The notes: generated by a model from the letters alone, not told the origin. Numbered from the stretch's first letter, positions 54,041-63,810 are shown. The stretch: DNA of 64,000 bases from Paenibacillus phytohabitans (GCF_013141775.1 NZ_WHOB01000017.1:1-64000), one strand, 5' to 3'. A program made the numbers and translations.

Positions 54041-55829
54041 ATGAGACATCACTCCGCTCCCGGCCCGACAGTTCAGCCTCATTCCAGACACAGGGCACCA
54101 CAAGCTCTACCCTGGTCCCCCATCCGGGTTTGCTGCGGATACTCAGGCTATAGGCCGAGCCGTACGTCAGCTTCAATCTTTTGTTCGTATTGTAGAGTCC
54201 GAGATGCTCCGTCCGCTCCTCATCCGCATCCAGCCGGTGCCGGACCTCACGCACCCGCTCTGCGGTCATGCCTATACCGTTGTCGGTCACACTGAGCGAC
54301 AGCTGCTCTCCTCTGCGCACGAACTTTACCTTAATGAGACCCGGACCCGCTTTTTCCTTAATTCCGTGATAAATACTGTTCTCAAGCAAAGGCTGCAGTA
54401 CAAGCTTGAAGGTATACAGACGGGCAAGCTCTTCGTCGTATTCATAGATACACTCGAATTTGTCATGGTAGCGCTTCTTCTGAATATTGACGTAGCTGAT
54501 AGTGTTGCCAAGCTCGTTCTCCCAGGTCACCGTTCCTGTAGGATTGCTGAAGGAGTAGGAGAGAATATCCGAGAGATCTTCGATCATTTCGCTCGCCTTA
54601 TTAGGCTTGCCGGTCAGCGCAACTGACTCCCAATAGACGGAATGCAGCGTGTTATACAGGAAATGGGGATTAATCTGGGACTGCAGCGCCAGCAGCTCCA
54701 TTACCTGCAGACGATACTTTTTCTCCAGCAGCTGGGTGCGGATATAGCGGTGTTCGATGAAATGCGTCATCATATTCTGGACAATTAGGGAGTACTCGTC
54801 CTTGACCTTGGCGGGCGGCCTCAGCAGCAAATGGCTGTCATCTGCAGCCTTGATCATCATCCTGATCATCTTAAGCTGCTTGTAGTTGCGCCGGATCAGC
54901 ACGAAGGTCAGCAGAAAGCCGCAGACTACAGAGACAGCCACAAACACCAGTGTGTAATACAGAATGCGTGACGGCGTTTTGTACAGCTCTGAATGGCGAA
55001 TAACCGATACGTACTTCCACTTGTAGCGCTCTGATTCCACCTTCGTTACATTTACCTTCCCTGCCGGTGTGTCCATATCGAAGAAGAACTCCGGCTGCTC
55101 TGCAATCTTCAGTAGCTCCGCATGCTGCGGAAGCTCCCCGCGCCCATTGGAGAAGATCACCTGGCTATTCTCATCAAGCACGAACATTTGCTGTGTGGGA
55201 TAACGGGTAATGTCATTCAACAGACTCTCAATATATTTGGGCCGGATATTAAGAATAATCGCAATCTTGCGCGGTACCAGCACATTATAGAAGGTTACCA
55301 CTGCAGTCGGCTTCGTCTCGAAGGAATAGAATTTCAGCTCGCGCCTTGCCGTCCATTTCGCGGGGGGGCCCTCATAGCGGCTGAACTGCCCGTACCAGTC
55401 GGTATCATAGAAATGATCCAGCGTCACCAGCCCGTCTACAGAGGACAGAAACCGGTTGTACGGATTATCGACATACAGATAGAAGGACTGGATATAGGGC
55501 TTGGAGCTTGTAAAAGCATTCAGGAAACTGGAGATAATCCGGTTCGTGTTTGAGCTCTCGTAGGTATACGAGGGGTTCTTAAGTACAGCGGACAATTCGT
55601 TAAAAATATCGGCGTTATCGTACAGGGCAAGATACAGCGTGTCCAGTTCATTCAGGATCATCTCCAGCTGGGTCTTCGACTGCTGCAGCAGAAAGCTGCT
55701 GTTCTGATTGATATCTGCCTTGATATCGCGCTGGGCGGAGAACATCGAGAGCGAGCCCAGAATAATGACCGGAATCAGCAAAGGAATCAGAAAGATGGCC
55801 AGCTGCTTGACGAAATACTTTTCTCTCAT
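54039..55829 (-). CDS. YesM-type sensor histidine kinase
   Basis: 596 residues. Membrane helices near 9-30 and 288-312 frame a roughly 255-residue extracellular sensor domain. The kinase core has SQINPHFLYNTLHSVYW (His389), LQPLLENSIYHGIKEKAGPG and the DNGIGM box, ending in an HATPase domain. The start codon overlaps the stop of the response regulator gene (ATGA), so the order regulator-kinase is reversed relative to the other two systems in the window. Divergent from the binding-protein/permease operon at 56845. Confidence 0.92.
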   Translation of the reverse strand: MREKYFVKQLAIFLIPLLIPVIILGSLSMFSAQRDIKADINQNSSFLLQQSKTQLEMILNELDTLYLALYDNADIFNELSAVLKNPSYTYESSNTNRIISSFLNAFTSSKPYIQSFYLYVDNPYNRFLSSVDGLVTLDHFYDTDWYGQFSRYEGPPAKWTARRELKFYSFETKPTAVVTFYNVLVPRKIAIILNIRPKYIESLLNDITRYPTQQMFVLDENSQVIFSNGRGELPQHAELLKIAEQPEFFFDMDTPAGKVNVTKVESERYKWKYVSVIRHSELYKTPSRILYYTLVFVAVSVVCGFLLTFVLIRRNYKQLKMIRMMIKAADDSHLLLRPPAKVKDEYSLIVQNMMTHFIEHRYIRTQLLEKKYRLQVMELLALQSQINPHFLYNTLHSVYWESVALTGKPNKASEMIEDLSDILSYSFSNPTGTVTWENELGNTISYVNIQKKRYHDKFECIYEYDEELARLYTFKLVLQPLLENSIYHGIKEKAGPGLIKVKFVRRGEQLSLSVTDNGIGMTAERVREVRHRLDADEERTEHLGLYNTNKRLKLTYGSAYSLSIRSKPGWGTRVELVVPCVWNEAELSGRERSDVS

Positions 55830-56578
55830 GGGGCGGCCGGACCGTTCCGGTATTCACTGGGTGTTTTGCCATAATAGCTCTTGAAGGTGCGGGTGAAGTT
55901 CTTGGCATTGCTGTAGCCGACCATTTCACTGACCGTATAGGTTTTGAAGCTCATGTCCTGCAGCAGTCCGGCGGCTACCTCCATTTTATGCTGAATCACA
56001 TAGTCCGAGAAATTCTGGCCCGTCTTCTGCTTGAAAAAGAAGCTGAGGTAGTTGGCATTCATATGGACCAGCCGGGCCGCCTGTTCGAGTGAGGCATTCT
56101 GATAATGGCTTGTGACATAGTCTTTGATCTGGCGGATAATGAAGCTCTCATCGCTCCCCTGCAGATCCTCTGCCGCTGAACGCTCCTTCTCCACATTGCC
56201 TGCCTCCAGCTCCTCCCGGAGCTTGACGAATACATCCAGCAGCACATGGTATTTCGCCGGCTTAAGCACATAATTGCTGACCCTGTAATGCAGGGCCTGC
56301 TGGGCATACTCGAAATCGCGGTATCCGCTCAGGAAGACTACCTTGATATCCCGTTTGCTTCTATATAGATCCTCGGCCAGCTCAATCCCGGTCATTACAG
56401 GCATCTTGATATCAGTCAGCACAATGTCCACCCGCTCCTCGCCTTCAATGAAACGCAGCGCCTCGCGTCCGTTGCCGGCCTGGCCGATGATATGGAATCC
56501 GATCTCATTCCACGGAAAATAACTGGAAAGCGCCTCGCGTGTCTCCGTTTCATCATCCACAATCAATAGGTTATACAT
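55826..56578 (-). CDS. YesN-type response regulator (REC + AraC HTH)
   Basis: 250 residues from the ATG at 56578 (GGGGAGG 11 nt upstream). Receiver with DDE at 8-10, phospho-acceptor Asp56 (LTDIKMP) and Lys-Pro in YVLKPAKY; a short linker, then the AraC domain (about 150-246, ending VGYSNAKNFTRTFKSYYGKTPSEYR). A compact form like the 25866 regulator but with the intact KP. Likely activator of the divergent sugar-uptake operon. Confidence 0.92.
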   Translation of the reverse strand: MYNLLIVDDETETREALSSYFPWNEIGFHIIGQAGNGREALRFIEGEERVDIVLTDIKMPVMTGIELAEDLYRSKRDIKVVFLSGYRDFEYAQQALHYRVSNYVLKPAKYHVLLDVFVKLREELEAGNVEKERSAAEDLQGSDESFIIRQIKDYVTSHYQNASLEQAARLVHMNANYLSFFFKQKTGQNFSDYVIQHKMEVAAGLLQDMSFKTYTVSEMVGYSNAKNFTRTFKSYYGKTPSEYRNGPAAP

Positions 56579-56799
56579 CCCGCCGCCTGCCTCCCCTGGT
56601 TGCAATGCAGTTTCAATGTAACTGCTTACATTCAGTATATCAGAACGCCAGGAGCATATTGCAGGCCATTCGCATGATGAATTAAACTGCTGAAGAAATG
56701 ATTCCTTTCACAACATCAGGACACCTTCCCCTCTAATTCACGTGGAAAATGATACCCTAATCTAAGATTGGCTCCCTTATAAAAGCCCATCAGGCATCT

Positions 56800-56820
56800 T
56801 ATAATTAAAAGCGCTTACAC
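56800..56820 (+). promoter_or_regulatory. -10 element overlapped by a cre-like site
   Basis: TATAAT (56800-56805) is directly followed by a sequence fitting the CcpA cre consensus WTGNAANCGNWWNCAW except for an A in place of the G and C at the last position (56805-56820, core AAAGCGCTTACA). No good -35 is seen, consistent with activator dependence. AAATGATTCC (56696) and AAATGATACC (56747) lie upstream, 51 bp apart, as possible regulator sites. Confidence 0.6.
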
Positions 56821-56844
56821 TAAAGCATTCAAAGGAGAATGACC

Positions 56845-58185
56845 ATGAAAAGAAACAAATGGGGGGCCATGGGCCTGGCATCTCTGCTGCTCGCTTCACT
56901 CCTCGGCGGCTGCTCTTCCGGCAAATCCGCTTCGAACACCAGTACAAACGCCGGCAATGCCGCAAATGCAGAAGAGAAGGTGACGCTGCGCTTCAGCTGG
57001 TGGGGCGGCGAAGACCGCCATGCCGCAACGCTGGCCGCAATCGAGGCCTACAAGCAGGTTGCGCCAAATGTAACCATTGAGGCAGAATACCAGGGCTTTG
57101 ACGGCTACGAGCAGAAGATCAAGACCCAGCTTGCCGGCAAAACCTCGGCCGATATCATGCAGCTTGATCTGCCATGGCTGCAGGAGCTGACTAAGAAAGG
57201 CGATTTCTTCGTCGACTTGAACACGCAGCCGGAATTCGATGCTTCCGGTTTCGACCAGGGCTTCCTGGACAATTACGGCATGTATGACGGCAAGCTGGCC
57301 GCTGTACCTACAGGCGTTAACGCCTACTGCCTGATCATCAACAAGTCACTGGCCGATAAGCTGAATGTGGATTCCGCCGCCCAGTGGACCTGGGATTCCC
57401 TCCTTGAGGCCGGTAAGCAGCTGCATGCACAGGACAGCTCGAAATATCTCCTGCTGACCGACCATGCCGCACTGCGTCAGGATATGGTCACAATGCTAAA
57501 GCAGCGCACCGGCAAGCAGTGGGTCCAGGAGGATTACACGCTGGGCTTCACCAAAGAGGATGCGGCGGCAAGCTTCGACTGGCTCTATCAGGCAATGCAG
57601 GCTGGTGTCTATCAGCCGCTGGGTGAAAGCGATCTGTTCTTCGGCAAAATCGATCAGAATCCGAAGTGGATCAATCAGGAGATTCCCATTGCTCCATCGA
57701 TGAGCAGCATCCTGCCTTCCCTCAAGACTGTACTGCCGGAAGGCACCGAGGTCATTACCGCTCTTCCCGTAATTGCCAAGGATGCCAAGGACTCCGGCGT
57801 GCTGGTCAGACCTTCGCAGCTGTTCGCTGTCAGCAATGACAGCGCGCATAAGACCGAAGCTGTGAAGTTCCTGAGCTGGTTCATGAATGATCCCGGGGCA
57901 GCAGCCCTTCTCGGGGATGTCCGCTCTGTACCACCGGTTAAGGCTTCACAGGAAGCAGCCGTTACGGCCGGCAAGATTGACGCCGCCATCACCAATGCCG
58001 TTGAGCTGGGCCTTAGCCATGCAGGACTAGTCGATAATGCCGTTGCCAATAACTCTGAAGTACAGAAAATCATGGACGATATCGTCCAGAAGGTTAGCTA
58101 CGGCAAATCGAATGCAGAGCAGGCGGCGGATGAGCTGATTGCCAGCCTGACCTCCAAGCTGAAAGACCTACAAGACAGAGAATAA
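56845..58185 (+). CDS. ABC sugar-binding lipoprotein
   Basis: 446 residues from the ATG at 56845, 7 nt behind AAAGGAG (an ATG at 56839 is too close). Lipobox LGGC with Cys23, Ser/Asn/Thr/Ala linker, then a family-1 solute-binding protein (LRFSWWGGEDRHAATLAAIEAYKQVAPNVTIEAEYQGFDGYEQK). It is the first gene of an importer operon divergent from a two-component system, so both probably respond to the same sugar. Confidence 0.93.
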   Translation: MKRNKWGAMGLASLLLASLLGGCSSGKSASNTSTNAGNAANAEEKVTLRFSWWGGEDRHAATLAAIEAYKQVAPNVTIEAEYQGFDGYEQKIKTQLAGKTSADIMQLDLPWLQELTKKGDFFVDLNTQPEFDASGFDQGFLDNYGMYDGKLAAVPTGVNAYCLIINKSLADKLNVDSAAQWTWDSLLEAGKQLHAQDSSKYLLLTDHAALRQDMVTMLKQRTGKQWVQEDYTLGFTKEDAAASFDWLYQAMQAGVYQPLGESDLFFGKIDQNPKWINQEIPIAPSMSSILPSLKTVLPEGTEVITALPVIAKDAKDSGVLVRPSQLFAVSNDSAHKTEAVKFLSWFMNDPGAAALLGDVRSVPPVKASQEAAVTAGKIDAAITNAVELGLSHAGLVDNAVANNSEVQKIMDDIVQKVSYGKSNAEQAADELIASLTSKLKDLQDRE

Positions 58186-58214
58186 CCGCCCCATAGGAAG
58201 GGAGAGAACCTGCT

Positions 58215-59156
58215 GTGTCTGTAACGCAATCCATTCTAAACAAGATACCGAAGTCCGGCCGGCGTAAAATCAAAGTTAGAAGAAACTATCAGTATGCTGG
58301 TTACCTGTACATCCTGCCCTGGCTGATCGGCCTGCTGATCTTTCAGTTGTATCCGTTTATTTCGTCCCTGTATTACTCCTTCACCGATTACAACATGGTC
58401 AGCGCCCCCAAGTGGGTCGGACTGGACAATTATCATAAAATCTTTACAGAAGATCCCGATTTCTATCAATCCCTGAAGGTAACCGGCATTTATGTGCTGC
58501 TGGCTGTTCCGGTCAAGCTGGCCTTCGCCCTGTTCGTCGCCATGCTGCTCAGCGCCAAGCTGAAAGCGATCAACTTCTTCAGAACGGTCTATTACCTGCC
58601 CTCCATACTGGGAGGAAGTGTGGCAATCTCAGTCCTGTGGCGTTTCCTCTTCATGAAAGAGGGCGTCGTCAACAGCCTGTTGGCCCGGCTTCATCTTGGA
58701 CCAGTCGACTGGCTCGGCAGTCCGGACATTGCCCTATACACACTGGGGCTGCTCACTGTATGGCAGTTCGGCTCGTCCATGGTACTGTTTCTGGCCGGTA
58801 TCCAGCAGATTCCTAATGATCTGTATGAAGCCGGTTCGATCGACGGCGCTTCCCGGTTCAGCATGTTCTTCCGCATTACCGTACCTATGCTGACTCCGAT
58901 TGTGCTGTTTAACCTGGTGATGCAGATGGTCAATGCCTTCCAGGAATTCACAGGCGCTTTCGTCATTACCCATGGCGGACCGATGAAATCCACCTATCTA
59001 TATGCGCTGAAGCTCTATGAGGAGGCCTTCACTTTCTTCAAGATGGGTTACGCCTCAGCGCTTTCATGGATATTGTTCTTAATCATCATGGCCGTCACCG
59101 CAGTAATCTTCAAATCATCCGGCGGCTGGGTACACTACGAGGACGGAGGGAAATAA
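58215..59156 (+). CDS. ABC sugar permease, first subunit
   Basis: 313 residues, GTG start behind GGAAGGGAGAG. A basic cytoplasmic tail of about 27 residues, six predicted helices, docking loop EAGSIDGASRFSMFFRITVPMLTP (about 205-228). UgpA-like CUT1 subunit. Two bp separate it from the next gene. Confidence 0.93.
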   Translation: MSVTQSILNKIPKSGRRKIKVRRNYQYAGYLYILPWLIGLLIFQLYPFISSLYYSFTDYNMVSAPKWVGLDNYHKIFTEDPDFYQSLKVTGIYVLLAVPVKLAFALFVAMLLSAKLKAINFFRTVYYLPSILGGSVAISVLWRFLFMKEGVVNSLLARLHLGPVDWLGSPDIALYTLGLLTVWQFGSSMVLFLAGIQQIPNDLYEAGSIDGASRFSMFFRITVPMLTPIVLFNLVMQMVNAFQEFTGAFVITHGGPMKSTYLYALKLYEEAFTFFKMGYASALSWILFLIIMAVTAVIFKSSGGWVHYEDGGK

Positions 59157-59158
59157 CA

Positions 59159-60007
59159 ATGAGAGAACTGCAGCATGATTCAAAGAACTCCTGGCTTAAC
59201 TATATTTTTCTGATTGTCCTCGGCCTCGTTATGGTGTACCCGCTGATCTGGCTGTTCACTTCTTCCTTCAAGACCAATGCCGATATCTTCGGCTCTAGCC
59301 GGCTGCTGCCGACGACTTATGTCTGGGATGCCTATAAGCTGGGCTGGCAGGGGACCGGGCAATATGGGTTTGAGGATTTCTTCATCAATACGCTGAAGCT
59401 TGTCATTCCAACCGTCATCTTCACCATCGTGTCCAGCGTGCTGGTAGCCTACGGGTTCGCCCGGTTCAACTTCCCGCTGAAGACCCTGCTCTTCTCCGTC
59501 ATGATCGCTACCCTGATGCTGCCGAACGCCTCCGTGATGATTCCGCGGTACATCCTGTTCAACAAGCTGGGCTGGCTGGATACGTATCTGCCGTTCATCA
59601 TTCCCGCCGCATTCGCCACCAGCGCATTCTTCATCTATCTGATGATCCAGTTCATCCGCGGGCTGCCGCGCGACCTTGATGAGGCGGCGACAATTGACGG
59701 CTGCAATTCCTTCACCGTGCTCACCCGGGTGCTGCTTCCGCTCTGCAAGCCGGCTATTTTCTCCGTCGGGATCTTTCAGTTCATGTGGACCTGGAATGAC
59801 TTCTTCAACTCGATTATCTATATCAGCAGCGTGAGCAAATTCACCATATCCCTGGGACTGCGTCTCTCGCTGGATGCCTCCTCTGCCGTGTCGTGGAATC
59901 AAGTTCTGGCAATGTCGGTTGTCAGCATCGTTCCTTGCGTACTGCTCTTCTTCTTCTGCCAAAAGTATTTCGTCGAGGGCATCTCGACTACCGGACTTAA
60001 GGGATAG
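59159..60007 (+). CDS. ABC sugar permease, second subunit
   Basis: 282 residues from the ATG at 59159 (GGAGGG upstream). Six predicted helices, docking loop EAATIDGCNSFTVLTRVLLPLCKP (about 176-199), C-terminal FVEGISTTGLKG. Completes the importer with 56845 and 58215; no ATPase gene nearby. Confidence 0.93.
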   Translation: MRELQHDSKNSWLNYIFLIVLGLVMVYPLIWLFTSSFKTNADIFGSSRLLPTTYVWDAYKLGWQGTGQYGFEDFFINTLKLVIPTVIFTIVSSVLVAYGFARFNFPLKTLLFSVMIATLMLPNASVMIPRYILFNKLGWLDTYLPFIIPAAFATSAFFIYLMIQFIRGLPRDLDEAATIDGCNSFTVLTRVLLPLCKPAIFSVGIFQFMWTWNDFFNSIIYISSVSKFTISLGLRLSLDASSAVSWNQVLAMSVVSIVPCVLLFFFCQKYFVEGISTTGLKG

Positions 60008-60058
60008 GCTGCAGCCGCACATTATATTACCGGTAACGCAAGGCCTGTACTTATGCAT

Positions 60059-60098
60059 AAGAACCCATCCTCCGCCTGAACGCGGAGAATGGGTTCTT
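60059..60098. terminator. Bidirectional terminator
   Basis: AAGAACCCAT-CTCCGC and GCGGAG-ATGGGTTCTT (60060-60098) pair over 16 bp with one mismatch, followed by TGTTTATTTT. Confidence 0.88.
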
Positions 60099-60133
60099 GT
60101 TTATTTTCAGCGGATGCTCGGGACAGGTTTGGC

Positions 60134-61522
60134 TTAAATGACCTTGTGCTGCAGCCACTTCTCGCCGAGGAAACGCCGTATGAAGATGAAGCCGCGTATC
60201 CCCCATTCACAGTTCATTGCCAGCCATACCCCGATAATGCCCATGTTCAGCACAATCCCCAGAATATATCCGAGCACTACGCGGAACAGCCACATCGAGA
60301 GCATGGACACAATCGAGGTGAACTTGGAATCACCCGCCGCTCTAAGCGCCGAAGGGGTAATGAAGCTGATCGACCATAATGGAATCTGGGCCAGCGAGTT
60401 GATCAGGAAGACGATGAAGATATCCCGGACAATCTCCTGCGGCGGATGGAACATCGATACCAGCGGATTGAATAGCGGGAAGATCAGCAGTCCCATCAGT
60501 ATAAAAGAGGCCGAAGACAGCCACAGGAAGGACTTCACGAATTTGCGTGCATCTTTGACATTGCGGCTTCCTATGCATTGACCGACCACCGTAATCAGCG
60601 TCAGGGACAGTGCATTCGCCGGAATCTGCATCACTCCCGCCAGCGTAGAACTGATCGCATTGGTAGCAATCGCATAGGTGCCCAGGCTGACGATGAAGAT
60701 CTGCGTGAGAATCTTCCCGCCGTTGAAGAACATCTGCTCCGCCGCAAACGGCAGGCCGATCGACATAATTCTCCGAAGCATCGTCCAGTTCAGCACCAGC
60801 AGGTCACGGATCTTCACATGCAGGCTGCTGTCCAGCCGGAAGAGATAGATCAGCGAGCAGGCGGCCGCAAGATACCGCGATATATTAATGGCAATAGTCA
60901 TTCCGAACACACCCATATGCAGCCCGTTAATGAAGACAAAGTTCAGCAGCACATAGGAGAAATTCATAATCAGTGACAGTACGAGCGATGCCCTCGTCCG
61001 CCCGATGCCGCGCAGCGCGCCGCATACCGCCTCCATCACAGCAATCCCCAGATAGGATAAGCTGCTGCCGATCAGATACGTCCGGGCGTTGGCCATTACC
61101 TCAGGCGAAGCCGCACCGAACAATAAATGCAGCAGCGGGCCATGGAACACAATTCCGAATAAGCCGATGCAAAAAGCCATCAAAGAAACGGAAGACACCG
61201 CTCCGGCGGTTGCCTTGGAGACCATTAGCTCATTGCCGCTCCCTTTGTACTGGGCTACAACGACCGTGCCCCCTGTGGATACGGCGATGAACACACTGAT
61301 CAGAAAAATATTCAGCGAATCTATCATATTCACCGCACTGATTGCTGCTACTCCTGAGGAGCTGATCATCGCTGTATTGACGAGGTTCAGCCCGACCACG
61401 AAGGCCTGGTCCACCAGTACAGGGAGGAATAACGCTATGATCTGGCGATAGTCAATGGATTCTCCGGAGAAATGCTTCTCAAGGAATCGCTGGCTGGGCT
61501 TCATACTGCTGCTGGGCTCCAT
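60134..61522 (-). CDS. MATE-family efflux transporter
   Basis: 462 residues from the ATG at 61522; the frame continues to 61615 but that part contains the tRNA terminator, so the longer form is unlikely. Twelve predicted helices in two similar halves (PVLVDQAFVVGLNLVNTAMISSSG; LPFAAEQMFFNGGKILTQIFIVSLG), the MATE pattern. It exports cationic or multidrug compounds using Na+ or H+. AAGAGAAGTG is a weak ribosome binding site. The substrate is unknown. Confidence 0.9.
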   Translation of the reverse strand: MEPSSSMKPSQRFLEKHFSGESIDYRQIIALFLPVLVDQAFVVGLNLVNTAMISSSGVAAISAVNMIDSLNIFLISVFIAVSTGGTVVVAQYKGSGNELMVSKATAGAVSSVSLMAFCIGLFGIVFHGPLLHLLFGAASPEVMANARTYLIGSSLSYLGIAVMEAVCGALRGIGRTRASLVLSLIMNFSYVLLNFVFINGLHMGVFGMTIAINISRYLAAACSLIYLFRLDSSLHVKIRDLLVLNWTMLRRIMSIGLPFAAEQMFFNGGKILTQIFIVSLGTYAIATNAISSTLAGVMQIPANALSLTLITVVGQCIGSRNVKDARKFVKSFLWLSSASFILMGLLIFPLFNPLVSMFHPPQEIVRDIFIVFLINSLAQIPLWSISFITPSALRAAGDSKFTSIVSMLSMWLFRVVLGYILGIVLNMGIIGVWLAMNCEWGIRGFIFIRRFLGEKWLQHKVI

Positions 61523-61571
61523 TACAAATTCACTTCTCTTATGTTTAGACTTGTTGCGGCAAACTTCCGCA

Positions 61572-61606
61572 GAAAATAAAAAAGGCTCTTCAGGAAGAAG
61601 AGCTTT
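61572..61606 (-). terminator. Terminator after tRNA-Leu
   Basis: AAAGCTCTTC and GAAGAGC (61581-61605) pair; on the minus strand TTTTTTATTTT follows. It ends the tRNA transcript 26 bp after the tRNA. Confidence 0.8.
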
Positions 61607-61631
61607 CGCTTGCACTACGTATAAAGCTGTA

Positions 61632-61715
61632 TGCGGTCAAGAGGACTCGAACCTCCACGATATTGCTATCACTGGCACCTGAAGCCAGCGCGTCTGCCAA
61701 TTCCGCCATGACCGC
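61632..61715 (-). tRNA. tRNA-Leu (CAG)
   Basis: 84 nt, class II. Acceptor stem GCGGTCA/TGACCGC with discriminator A, D-arm GGCGGAATTGGCAGACGC, anticodon stem CTGGC/GCCAG with loop TTCAGGT (anticodon CAG, reads CUG), a variable arm of 14 nt or so, and T-arm GAGGTTCGAGTCCTC. The 3' CCA is not encoded (TAC follows). It has its own promoter and terminator, so it is a single-gene unit. Confidence 0.96.
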
Positions 61716-61745
61716 AAAGAAAAGATTCAATGCAATGCAAGAATT

Positions 61746-61774
61746 AATATATCATGATTTTGTCGGAAGAACAA
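61746..61774 (-). promoter_or_regulatory. Promoter of tRNA-Leu
   Basis: On the minus strand TTGTTC (61774-61769), 17 bp, TATATT (61751-61746), about 30 bp before the tRNA 5' end. Confidence 0.6.
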
Positions 61775-61965
61775 GAGTTTTTTTATTTTTTTCGTTTAAG
61801 ATATTTATCATAGGAGGATATTCTGAATAAAGCGGAAATCAGGAACGGAGGACTATAACAGCGGCATCCGGTAGGCATCCGAAAAAACCGTGTGCATCAA
61901 CCTGCAGTTGATTTTTCCATCTTCGGGCCTATACTCCAATAAATGGTCATATCAGGAGTTCAGAT

Positions 61966-61971
61966 TATAAT
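61966..61971 (+). promoter_or_regulatory. Possible -10 of the XRE-fusion gene
   Basis: TATAAT with no recognisable -35 at the right distance, 43 bp upstream of the ATG. The rest of 61775-61965 shows no gene or strong structure. Confidence 0.3.
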
Positions 61972-62013
61972 AGAGTTACGACGTCGAAATCCATTATAGG
62001 AGTTGTACTTTGT

Positions 62014-63810
62014 ATGGTTAGTAGCGAAAAGGTTGGACAAAGGATTGCCACGCTCCGGAGAACAAAAGGCTTGTCACAGGAACAATTAGCGCAGCAGCTG
62101 CATGTTAGCACCCAGGCGGTGTCCAAATGGGAAACCGGTAAATCCCTGCCGGAGACGGCGACCCTCCCCCTGCTATCCGCTGCATTAAGTCACTCGATCG
62201 ACAGCATTCTGCTGCCTCAAGAGCTTGTGGTGCTCTCAGCCATCTACACGGATGGCCGGCAGGAGCTGGATGTTACTCATTTCGTGAATCAATTTGTTAC
62301 CTCGAACCGCCTAAGCTTAATTGCCGGGGATCAGGTCTTTCCCCAATCTTTAGCGGGTGACCGTCTAAAGCTGCTGCTCGTTACCTATGAGACCCCAGCG
62401 GGAATCTATTCAACTTATGTGCTGAAGGACCAGCTTTTGGTGATAGATGTTCATTCTACCGGCTATGTCTCCGGCGGCAATGAGCTGCAGATTCTTGAAG
62501 CCAATTACGGTAATGAACAGGCGAACCGCAGCGTCTTACAGAAAATGAAGCATTATGAGCACTTCCGGTGGAATTCTTTCACCGCCTCGCATGAGCTGTT
62601 TCCGAGTCTGATTGACAATGAAGACAATGACTACCTGCTGCTGGTGTACCTGAATGGTCATGGCATTCATGCTATTAGCTGTGCAGAAGGCGAACAGATT
62701 CATTACAGTCCGGACCGGGCCTCTCTCTGCCAAAGTGATCCTGCCGATCGGCAGTGCATTGTAGAGGGAATCAGCCGGCTGGGATTCGGCCGGGGGATGG
62801 ACTGCTCCTGGGCAGGAGCAATGACGCTCTCACTTGCCGCCAGAGGGATAGAGACAACCTATGAGCGGGTTATGGGCTATTCAGGAGCATGCTGGAGGGC
62901 CGCCTTTGAACCGGTGTGGGATTACAGCTCTGCGGATGCGCTAGTCGTCTATGACTACTCCGTGCCAGCCTGCACAGCTTATGGAATACACGCCATCCAG
63001 GCCAACCGGCTTGAGCCGCAGCAGCGCGCAGCCGAGAAGCTGGCGATTCTCGAGGATATTCGTGCAGGCAGGCTGCCAATAGCCATTAATCTCAGGGTGG
63101 CACCTGAATGGGGAGTGATTACTGGATATTTGGAGGATGGACTGACCCTGCTGTGCCGGAGTTATTTTGACGATGAGACCTTTGAAGCGCTTGAAGCAGA
63201 CTCCGAATTCCAGATGTATATGGAGGTAAGCAAGGGTTTCCTTCATGTCGATCATTGGCCCTATAAGATTATCCGTCTTGGCGAACAGACCATGCTCCCT
63301 TCTGCATTGGATAATCTGTATGCTTCCCTTCGGATTAAGCTGGATTCTATGCATATGGAGTCCGAAGGCAATAGCTGTTATACAGCCGGCTACAAGGCTC
63401 TGGAAGTATGGAGCGAGGGACTACTGGACCATCAGTGGTATGCTGCAGCGGAGGATGAAGCGTACAGCCGCAGGCTCTCAGTCAACCACTTCTGCATGAT
63501 GGCGCTGGCCGATGCCAGAAGAAGTGCCGCCGCCTATTTGCAGGAATCTCTGCCTCTGGTGCAGGATCCGCGTGAGCTGACAGCCTTGTCGGAAATGGCC
63601 GGGGTATATGCTGAAATGGCTGCTCTGCTCGAAGACTTTTATAAGAATCTTGCCGATCCTGCTGTAGTCCGGAAGACAGGAGCCTCACCCCGACTTAGCT
63701 GGACGGCCCGGCAACGGGAAAAGCAGGCAGAGCTACTGACGCTGGTAGCGTCATTGGAGCGCCGGGGAGATACACTTGCAGAGACAGTGCTTGGCATAAC
63801 AGAGGATTGA
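62014..63810 (+). CDS. XRE helix-turn-helix protein fused to a BtrH-like domain
   Basis: 598 residues. Residues about 7-62 are an XRE/Cro helix-turn-helix (VGQRIATLRRTKGLSQEQLAQQLHVSTQAVSKWETGKSLP). Residues about 255-440 resemble the BtrH N-terminal/papain-like fold: DCSWAGAMTLSLAARGIETTYERVMGYSGACWRAAFEP with a Cys-Trp pair at 268-269, then a DYSSADALVVYDYSV stretch and an AINLRVAPEWGVITGY segment with the position where a catalytic His or Asp would be expected. The C-terminal 120 residues are helical. No membrane helix. It may couple DNA binding to an amide-processing or peptide-sensing domain; the function is unknown. GGAG is 11 nt before the ATG. Confidence 0.75.
   Translation: MVSSEKVGQRIATLRRTKGLSQEQLAQQLHVSTQAVSKWETGKSLPETATLPLLSAALSHSIDSILLPQELVVLSAIYTDGRQELDVTHFVNQFVTSNRLSLIAGDQVFPQSLAGDRLKLLLVTYETPAGIYSTYVLKDQLLVIDVHSTGYVSGGNELQILEANYGNEQANRSVLQKMKHYEHFRWNSFTASHELFPSLIDNEDNDYLLLVYLNGHGIHAISCAEGEQIHYSPDRASLCQSDPADRQCIVEGISRLGFGRGMDCSWAGAMTLSLAARGIETTYERVMGYSGACWRAAFEPVWDYSSADALVVYDYSVPACTAYGIHAIQANRLEPQQRAAEKLAILEDIRAGRLPIAINLRVAPEWGVITGYLEDGLTLLCRSYFDDETFEALEADSEFQMYMEVSKGFLHVDHWPYKIIRLGEQTMLPSALDNLYASLRIKLDSMHMESEGNSCYTAGYKALEVWSEGLLDHQWYAAAEDEAYSRRLSVNHFCMMALADARRSAAAYLQESLPLVQDPRELTALSEMAGVYAEMAALLEDFYKNLADPAVVRKTGASPRLSWTARQREKQAELLTLVASLERRGDTLAETVLGITED

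Noticed and set aside
61523..61615. N-terminal extension of the MATE gene
   Set aside because: It contains the tRNA-Leu terminator and lacks a ribosome binding site; the ATG at 61522 starts the normal MATE N-terminus.
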